In this document: positions 1-3,863 of the stretch, one piece after another
Position numbering within the stretch: the first letter of the stretch is position 1
How the letters are laid out: every line of letters begins with the position of its first letter
Assembly (NCBI GenBank): GCA_030611115.1
Contig: JAUWQK010000095.1
Coordinates: 1 to 6,092, forward strand
DNA from: Deltaproteobacteria bacterium
GTDB taxonomy: Bacteria; Desulfobacterota; Desulfobacteria; Desulfobacterales; ETH-SRB1
DNA: 6,092 nt
Reading direction: 5' to 3'
The notes under the pieces: model-generated
Told to the model about the DNA's origin: nothing
The model's input: only the letters and a program-made list of their open reading frames with translations
Databases searched by the model: none
Made by a program: the position numbers and the translations under genes

Positions 1-153
1 AGGAATGTATTGAATCTTCGTCCCGGTCAAAAGATGCAGGTTGTTGAATATAACGGACGGATCGAGTTTATCCTTGAACGAGATATTGCCGAACTTCGCG
101 GGTTCCTAAAAGGCATAAATACGGAATTTGAAAGAGAGGAAGATAGGATATGA
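1..153 (+). CDS. vapB: VapB-type antitoxin, AbrB/MazE fold, C-terminal part (5' end outside window)
   Basis: The open frame entering at base 1 encodes 50 residues ending at TGA 151-153. It begins with RNVLNLRPGQKMQVVEYNGR, which matches the end of the swapped-hairpin AbrB/SpoVT DNA-binding domain (loop LxPGQK, then the strand ending in NGRIEFI). It continues with GFLKGINTEFEREEDRI, the short toxin-binding tail typical of VapB antitoxins paired with PIN toxins. The known role is to bind and neutralise the VapC ribonuclease and to repress its own promoter. The stop overlaps the next start in an ATGA arrangement, the usual translational coupling of vapBC. Because vapC downstream is broken, this antitoxin has no intact local partner. 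The N-terminus and promoter are outside the window. Confidence 0.82.
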   Translation, partial: RNVLNLRPGQKMQVVEYNGRIEFILERDIAELRGFLKGINTEFEREEDRI

Positions 154-284
154 ATATCGTCGATTCTTCCGGCTGGCTTGCATACTTCGCAGACGAACCG
201 AATGCAAAACATTTCATAACCCCTTTGAAAGATACGGCATCGCTTGTTATCCCATCGGTAACGATATACGAGGTTCAAGGTTGT

Positions 285-289
285 TCTCA
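285..289. repeat. Target site duplication, left copy (TCTCA)
   Basis: TCTCA directly precedes the CCTAAG end of the 161-bp element and is repeated exactly at 451-455 directly after its TTTAGG end. A 5-bp direct repeat abutting perfect element ends is the expected scar of a transposition event. Confidence 0.75.
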
Positions 290-450
290 CCTAAGTTGAG
301 CGATTAGCCTTTAGTGGTTAGCTATTTAATGATTACAGAATGTTTTGCTATTACAAACTTTCACCCATTGGGTGCAATTTCTAATTAACATAATACCTTG
401 ATTTTTCAAAGCTAAACGCTAATGACTAACAGCTAATCACTCAATTTAGG
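290..450. mobile_element. 161-bp MITE-like element inserted in vapC
   Basis: The element begins CCTAAGTTGAGCGATTAGC and ends with the inverse. The terminal inverted repeats 290-322 and 418-450 match at 27 of 33 positions. It is flanked by identical TCTCA at 285-289 and 451-455, read as a 5-bp target site duplication. The interior is AT-rich, has no credible coding frame, and carries a small perfect palindrome at 362-374 (CACCCA-T-TGGGTG). Both ends are built of 7-base units of the form NNTTAGY. Size, repeats, lack of a transposase and position inside a gene all indicate a non-autonomous transposable element. The transposase family that moves it cannot be told from this window. Its outer 16 bp recur at both ends of the element at 1185-1344. 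Confidence 0.85.
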
Positions 451-455
451 TCTCA
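451..455. repeat. Target site duplication, right copy (TCTCA)
   Basis: This is the second copy of the TCTCA duplication flanking the element in vapC. It lies within the vapC codons for LR (ctc agg), so the target was coding sequence. Confidence 0.75.
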
Positions 456-788
456 GGGAAACAAGTGAGAATGAGGCGCTTCAAGCAGCCGCTGCTATGC
501 AAAAAGGAAGAGTTGTGGATCTAACAGCCATGCTGGCGATTGCAGCCTCAAAACTAAGCCTGAAGCACGGTATTCCAATGGCAGACAGCATTATTCTTGC
601 AACAGCAAAGGCATTCGATGCCGTAATCTGGACTCAGGATTCAGATTTTAAAAATATTGCCGGAGTAAAGTATTTTCCCAAAAAATAAAACTTAGCGTCT
701 TTGCGTGAGGCAATATTTTTTTGAAATAGTGTTATTCCCCCAATTTATCCTCGACTTTGACGTTGCCGTGACGATATTGATGACAAGG

Positions 789-817
789 TTGACATTACTT
801 GTCTGCAATATTATATT
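789..817 (+). promoter_or_regulatory. Sigma-70-like promoter for trxA
   Basis: There is a perfect -35 box TTGACA at 789-794, a 17-base spacer, and a -10 box TATATT at 812-817 (5 of 6 to TATAAT). Transcription would start near 824, giving a leader of about 35 bases before the trxA ATG at 859. This is the strongest promoter-like site in the window and probably drives trxA-trxB-bamD. The rest of the 689-858 spacer is AT-rich. It holds a short imperfect repeat (GCGTCTTTGCGT near 695-706) and no gene that can be supported. Confidence 0.7.
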
Positions 818-842
818 TCTTTTGTATTGTAAAATTTATTAT

Positions 843-850
843 AGAAAGGA
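843..850 (+). promoter_or_regulatory. Ribosome binding site of trxA, fixes the start at 859
   Basis: AGAAAGGA lies 8 bases before ATG 859. The same frame is open further upstream to a TTG at 799, but that would put the start inside the promoter spacer and add about 20 hydrophobic residues not seen in thioredoxins. ATG 859 is therefore preferred. Confidence 0.75.
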
Positions 851-858
851 TAATTATT

Positions 859-1194
859 ATGGCGGAAGGTATTTTGGAAATTGATGATATCACTTTTGAT
901 GCTGAGGTTCTGAAGTCTGATAAACCGGTGCTTATAGATTTCTGGGCTCCGTGGTGCGGGCCATGCAGGGCCATTTCCCCTTTGGTAGAACAGCTTGCAG
1001 GTGAATTTGGAGATAAAATTAAGTTTGTCAAATGCAATGTTGACGATAATCCAATAAGTCCCGGCAAATACGGAATAAGATCTATACCAACGCTTATGTT
1101 CTTCAAGGATGGTAATGTGGTAGATCAGGTGATAGGTATAGTTGCCAAATCAAAGCTGGAGGAAGTTATAAACAAAATTTTAAACCAAAATTGA
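859..1194 (+). CDS. trxA: Thioredoxin
   Basis: This is a 111-residue single-domain thioredoxin, the usual family length. The redox motif WCGPC is at residues 32-36 within FWAPWCGPCR. The cis-proline loop is GIRSIPTLMFF (Pro77), followed by FKDGNVVDQVIG and a closing amphipathic helix. It has no signal peptide, so it acts in the cytoplasm and reduces protein disulfides through Cys33 and Cys36. Cys59 is an additional non-active-site cysteine. Its partner reductase trxB follows on the same strand. The last codons (part of Asn109, Gln110, Asn111) and the TGA stop lie in the left end of a 160-bp inverted-repeat element, so the natural C-terminus may have been altered by that insertion. The family call is very secure. 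Confidence 0.97.
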   Translation: MAEGILEIDDITFDAEVLKSDKPVLIDFWAPWCGPCRAISPLVEQLAGEFGDKIKFVKCNVDDNPISPGKYGIRSIPTLMFFKDGNVVDQVIGIVAKSKLEEVINKILNQN

Positions 1195-1344
1195 TTGATT
1201 TTTTGCGAAGAAATGTGCTGAAATCTTGATGCAGCAAGGTTTGCGAAAAACTGCAGGCATATCCGTGGATATGTTGAGGATTTTCGCGAATCCTTGATGC
1301 GCAAGAGATTAGTGCAGATCAAGTAAAAAATCGCTCAATTTAGG
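1185..1344. mobile_element. 160-bp MITE-like hairpin element between trxA and trxB
   Basis: The left end CCAAAATTGATTGATTTTTT (1185-1204) and the inverse of the right end, CCTAAATTGAGCGATTTTTT (1325-1344), match at 17 of 20 positions. The inverted homology continues inward with gaps: arms 1185-1264 and 1267-1344 meet at CATATCC-GT-GGATATG. The arms also share GCAKCAAGG and TCGCGAAAA-like blocks. The whole element can fold as one imperfect hairpin about 80 bp tall. Its outer 16 bp match those of the element in vapC, while the interior differs. It overlaps the trxA 3' end and stops just before the trxB ribosome binding site. No clean target duplication is seen (TTAAA on the left, TGATA on the right). 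In the trx mRNA it would form a long stem. No coding frame is credible. Confidence 0.72.
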
Positions 1345-1348
1345 TGAT

Positions 1349-1352
1349 AGGA
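1349..1352 (+). promoter_or_regulatory. Ribosome binding site of trxB, fixes the start at 1362
   Basis: AGGA lies 9 bases before ATG 1362. The frame is also open from GTG 1344, but that codon sits on the last base of the inverted-repeat element and has no Shine-Dalgarno. ATG 1362 also gives the normal N-terminus, with the FAD motif starting at residue 11. Confidence 0.65.
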
Positions 1353-1361
1353 AACTTTGTA

Positions 1362-2288
1362 ATGAAAAGTGTTGATTATGACCTTGTTATAATCGGCGGT
1401 GGTCCGGCCGGGCTCACCGCCGGTCTTTATGCCGCACGCGCCAGATTGAATGTAACCCTGATTGAAAAAATTGTGCCGGGAGGACAGGTCCTCACATCTG
1501 ACTGGATTGAAAATTATCCCGGCTTTCCGGAAGGAATCAGCGGGCCTGACTTGATCCAGAAAATGACCGAGCAGGTTAAAAAATTTGATCTTAATATAGA
1601 ATCAAATGAAGTAATTTCTCTTGATTTGTCTGAGCCTGTCAAGAAAATCAAGTTAAACGACAGGACTATCTCAAGCCACACAATTATTATAGCTACAGGA
1701 GCTTCACCCAAAAAACTCGGCATACCGGGTGAAGATATTTTTTTTGGAAGAGGCTTATCTACATGCGCAACCTGTGACGCACCTTTTTTCAAAGACAAGA
1801 TAGTTGCGGCAGTGGGGGGCGGAGATACCGCTGTTCAGGAAAGCATATTTCTGACCAAATTCGCAAAAAAGGTTTATCTTATTCATAGAAGAGATCAATT
1901 AAGGGCAACCAAGATCCTGCAGGAACGAGCATTTGCCAATGATAAAATCGAATTCATCTGGGATTCTGTATTAACAAGTATTGATGGTTTAGCCAATGTA
2001 GAAAAAATTACAGTAAAGAATGTTAAAACCGGGGAAACAAAAGAACTCTCCGTGGACGGATGTTTTATATGGACAGGCATACTACCCAACACAAATTTTT
2101 TAAAAGATGAAGTAAAAGTAGATGATTACGGCTTTATAATCGTCGACTTGAATATGCAGTCATCAGTACCGGGTGTGTTTGCAGCAGGTGATGCAAGAAG
2201 TACCGGCCTGCGCCAGATTGTAACCGCTGCTGGAGATGCGGCAAGTGCTGTATTTTCGGCAGAAGATTATATAGCGAGTATTAAATAA
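1362..2288 (+). CDS. trxB: Thioredoxin-disulfide reductase
   Basis: This 308-residue flavoprotein has the normal length for low-molecular-weight thioredoxin reductase. The domains are split in the usual way. The FAD-binding motif IGGGPAG is at residues 11-17. The redox-active CATC is at 135-138. The NADPH dinucleotide motif VGGGDTAVQE is at 151-160, followed by HRRDQLRA (175-182), whose arginines contact the NADPH 2'-phosphate. The second FAD segment GVFAAGDAR is at 271-279, ahead of RQIVTAAGDAA. It transfers electrons from NADPH through FAD to TrxA in the cytoplasm. It lies 167 bases after trxA, nearly all of that gap being a MITE-like hairpin, and its TAA stop overlaps the bamD ATG by one base. 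Nothing is missing from the active site. Confidence 0.97.
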   Translation: MKSVDYDLVIIGGGPAGLTAGLYAARARLNVTLIEKIVPGGQVLTSDWIENYPGFPEGISGPDLIQKMTEQVKKFDLNIESNEVISLDLSEPVKKIKLNDRTISSHTIIIATGASPKKLGIPGEDIFFGRGLSTCATCDAPFFKDKIVAAVGGGDTAVQESIFLTKFAKKVYLIHRRDQLRATKILQERAFANDKIEFIWDSVLTSIDGLANVEKITVKNVKTGETKELSVDGCFIWTGILPNTNFLKDEVKVDDYGFIIVDLNMQSSVPGVFAAGDARSTGLRQIVTAAGDAASAVFSAEDYIASIK

Positions 2289-3571
2289 TGAAACGTATCT
2301 TAACAATTGCTATCATTTCATTGCTTGTCTTTTCAGGTTGTGCCTGGCTTGAGCCAAAAGAAGAAAAGAGCATAGAAGAACTTGCAAGCAACGGAATGAA
2401 TGAGTTTAAAAAAGAAAATTATAAAACAGCAATAGAATACTTTGAAAAATTAAGGGACTGGTATCCTTTCAGCAAATATGCAATCCTTGCAGAGCTGAAA
2501 ATCGCTGATTCATACTACAAACTAAAGGACTATGAAGAGGCCATATCTGCATATGAAGAGTTTGTTAACCTGCATCCTCGTAACGAGGCAACCTCCTATG
2601 TTATCTATCAGATAGGACTTTGCTATTTTGAACAGATAGATAGTGTTGATCGAGACCAGACTACAGCGCAAAAAGCATTTGATACCTTTAAAAAGCTGAT
2701 CAAACAGTTCCCGGAAAATGCCTATGCAAACAGAGCAAGAGTTAAATCAAAGAAATGCTTAAAAAGTCTTGCAGGGCATGAATTCTACGTAGGATTCTTT
2801 TATTACAAAAGCAAGCACTATAAAGCAGCTTTGAGCCGTTTCGAGGCTGTCCTTAGCAATTATCCTGATGTTGGAGTCCAGCATGAAGCCCTTCAGTATA
2901 TTGCTTTGTGTAAAGCATATATAAAATATTCGGTTTTCATATCTATGTCTGAGAAGCATGTTGGAGAAGACAACTCTGATAATAATTCGGTTGCCACAAA
3001 TCTCGCGGCTTTCGAATATCAGGACATACAACCCAATATGCCAGACACAAAGGGTGGGGCTGAAGCTGATAGGTTTCAAGCGGTCAGGCAAATTGACATT
3101 GATACCAAAGGAATATCTGGGGAGAGTCTCCCTATTAACGTTGCCAAACACCAAGGTAAAAAGACGGAAGAGCAGCAAATAGTTGTTGAAACGCCAAACC
3201 TGGAATGGGCAAACATTCAGGAGGAAGTATCGGCATTTCTTCAACGCTGGCGGGAGGCATGGGAAAATTCGGCCGGCAAGCAGGGGGATATGGAAACTTT
3301 TACCAGCCTCTATGCAGATGATTTTCGACCACATGGTGGCCATAGCCGATCTGCGTGGTTGGCCGACAAAGCTATGAAAAACAGGCGAAAAAGCTGGATT
3401 AAGGTGAAACTCTCTGATGTTAGGATTAGTGACCCGAAAGAGGGGAATGAGGCTCAGGTCAGATTCCTCCAAGCTTATTCATCTTCGAATTTCTCGGAAA
3501 AAAATAGCAAAACGTTAATCCTTCGAAAAGAAGAAAGCGGATGGAAAATAGTCTCAGTCAAGTTAGATTGA
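2288..3571 (+). CDS. bamD: BamD-type outer membrane assembly lipoprotein with extra C-terminal NTF2-like domain
   Basis: The protein has 427 residues. A lipoprotein signal (MKRILTIAIISLLVFSGC, lipidated Cys18) is followed by TPR-like helical repeats at about 29-62, 67-100, 104-145 and 165-224. BamD hallmarks include RDQTTAQKAFDTFKKLIKQF (122-141) and GHEFYVGFFYYKSKHYKAAL (163-182). BamD sits on the inner face of the outer membrane and helps BamA insert beta-barrel proteins. Typical BamD ends near residue 240. Here a polar linker (about 226-310) leads to a second domain (about 311-427): FLQRWREAWE, the LYADDFRP segment, WIKVKLSDVRI, AQVRFLQAYSSS and KTLILRKEESGWKIVSV. That pattern recalls the NTF2-like domain attached to periplasmic L,D-transpeptidase-family and Csd6-type peptidoglycan enzymes (recognised from memory). 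The gene starts on the last base of trxB (TAATG) without a clear ribosome binding site, so translation is probably coupled. Confidence 0.85.
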   Translation: MKRILTIAIISLLVFSGCAWLEPKEEKSIEELASNGMNEFKKENYKTAIEYFEKLRDWYPFSKYAILAELKIADSYYKLKDYEEAISAYEEFVNLHPRNEATSYVIYQIGLCYFEQIDSVDRDQTTAQKAFDTFKKLIKQFPENAYANRARVKSKKCLKSLAGHEFYVGFFYYKSKHYKAALSRFEAVLSNYPDVGVQHEALQYIALCKAYIKYSVFISMSEKHVGEDNSDNNSVATNLAAFEYQDIQPNMPDTKGGAEADRFQAVRQIDIDTKGISGESLPINVAKHQGKKTEEQQIVVETPNLEWANIQEEVSAFLQRWREAWENSAGKQGDMETFTSLYADDFRPHGGHSRSAWLADKAMKNRRKSWIKVKLSDVRISDPKEGNEAQVRFLQAYSSSNFSEKNSKTLILRKEESGWKIVSVKLD

Positions 3572-3582
3572 GAATGGGCCAG

Positions 3583-3621
3583 GAAGACAAGCTCGAAGTC
3601 TTCGCTAATCTGCAAGACTTC
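3583..3621. repeat. Overlapping alternative inverted repeats downstream of bamD
   Basis: GAAGTCTT (3595-3602) and AAGACTTC (3614-3621) form a perfect 8-bp stem with an 11-base loop. The first arm can instead pair through GTCTTC (3598-3603) with GAAGAC (3583-3588), so the two stems are mutually exclusive. It starts 12 bases after the bamD stop. It lacks a T-run, so it is not a standard intrinsic terminator, but it could stabilise or end the bamD transcript 3' end. Confidence 0.4.
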
Positions 3622-3662
3622 AAGGATGACTCAAAGTTGGGATGCAAGAGTTAATAAGTGTC

Positions 3663-3690
3663 AAAAAGGGGGGCAAGTCACCTCTTGCCC
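3663..3690 (-). terminator. Probable intrinsic terminator for leftward transcription from the wzc-like gene
   Basis: GGGCAAG (3671-3677) and CTTGCCC (3684-3690) form a perfect 7-bp stem with a 6-base loop. Read on the minus strand, the stem is followed by CCC and then TTTTT (complement of 3663-3667), a terminator-like tail. On the plus strand it is followed by TATAAAATA, with no T-run. It is therefore better placed to stop minus-strand transcripts, though it is about 175 bases past the wzc-like stop. It may also block convergent readthrough weakly from bamD. Confidence 0.5.
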
Positions 3691-3724
3691 TATAAAATAA
3701 ATCCACATCCGCAAACTCGTATTT

Positions 3725-3736
3725 GACTGTACAGTC
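3725..3736. repeat. Perfect 12-bp palindrome GACTGTACAGTC
   Basis: GACTGT-ACAGTC is perfectly self-complementary and lies in the convergent intergenic region. Such a site could bind a dimeric regulator, but no promoter is evident next to it and a chance origin is possible. Confidence 0.35.
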
Positions 3737-3773
3737 GTCCAAAAATCTTTTCGTGGTTTTACTCTACGTAACC

Positions 3774-3808
3774 GTTTACAGTTACCGGTTCACAGTTTAT
3801 AGTTTTGC
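3774..3808. repeat. Five degenerate tandem 7-base repeats (GTTYAYA-like)
   Basis: Consecutive heptads read GTTTACA, GTTACCG, GTTCACA, GTTTATA and GTTTTGC with no gaps, all starting GTT. The array lies between the terminator-like hairpin and the wzc-like 3' end. It has no coding function. Its period equals that of the repeat units in the ends of the element in vapC, although the unit sequence differs. The rest of 3572-3863 holds two hairpins, a palindrome and no supported gene. Confidence 0.55.
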
Positions 3809-3863
3809 CAATGAACTATGCAACGACTGAAGCATTTGATCCTTCATTCTATAAGTCAAAGGC

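Larger units (their letters stand above)
150..688 (+). pseudogene. vapC: VapC-type PIN-domain toxin ribonuclease, disrupted by a MITE-like insertion and a frameshift
   Basis: The first part (150-299) starts MNIVDSSGWLAYFADEPNAK and runs in frame to VTIYEV near 276, then leaves the family pattern and stops at TGA 297-299 inside an inserted element. The C-terminal part resumes after the element, at about 452, as LRETSENEALQAA and ends at 688 with ADSIILATAKAFDAVIWTQD and a final SDFKNIAGVKYFPKK. PIN toxins are Mg-dependent RNases. The four expected acidic positions are all still present: D5, E41, the D of ADSIIL and the D of TQDSDF. Decay therefore looks recent. Removing the element and one TSD copy does not restore the frame: GAGGTT-CAAGGTTGTTCTC lacks two bases compared with the expected family reading EVFKVVLRE. 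A protein starting at ATG 497 could be read but would lack the first half of the active site. Confidence 0.88.

Noticed and set aside
27..290. A minus-strand open frame across vapB and the start of vapC
   Set aside because: The plus-strand frames match VapB and VapC with the expected ATGA overlap, so the antisense frame is a shadow.
290..450. A small RNA gene or CRISPR fragment in the vapC interruption
   Set aside because: There are no repeat-spacer units and no tRNA-like fold. The terminal inverted repeats and the flanking TCTCA duplication are explained better by transposition.
639..645. A loss-of-function change in the Wzc-like Walker B (protein residues 639-645, IIIDSSP)
   Set aside because: The catalytic aspartate and the final proline are kept, and variation at the penultimate position is plausible in the family, so this is weak evidence of inactivation. 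The coordinates given here are residue numbers.
799..858. A 20-residue N-terminal extension of thioredoxin from TTG 799
   Set aside because: It would start between the -35 and -10 boxes of the promoter, and the ATG at 859 has a good Shine-Dalgarno and gives the normal thioredoxin length.
1205..1324. An intrinsic terminator between trxA and trxB
   Set aside because: The stem is long and imperfect, its downstream strand is followed by an A-rich stretch and no T-run, and its ends match a repeat element elsewhere in the window.
2759..3472. A 237-codon open frame on the minus strand
   Set aside because: It lies wholly antisense to the bamD gene, resembles no known family and has no ribosome binding site I can see. 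The plus-strand frame has a signal peptide and family motifs.
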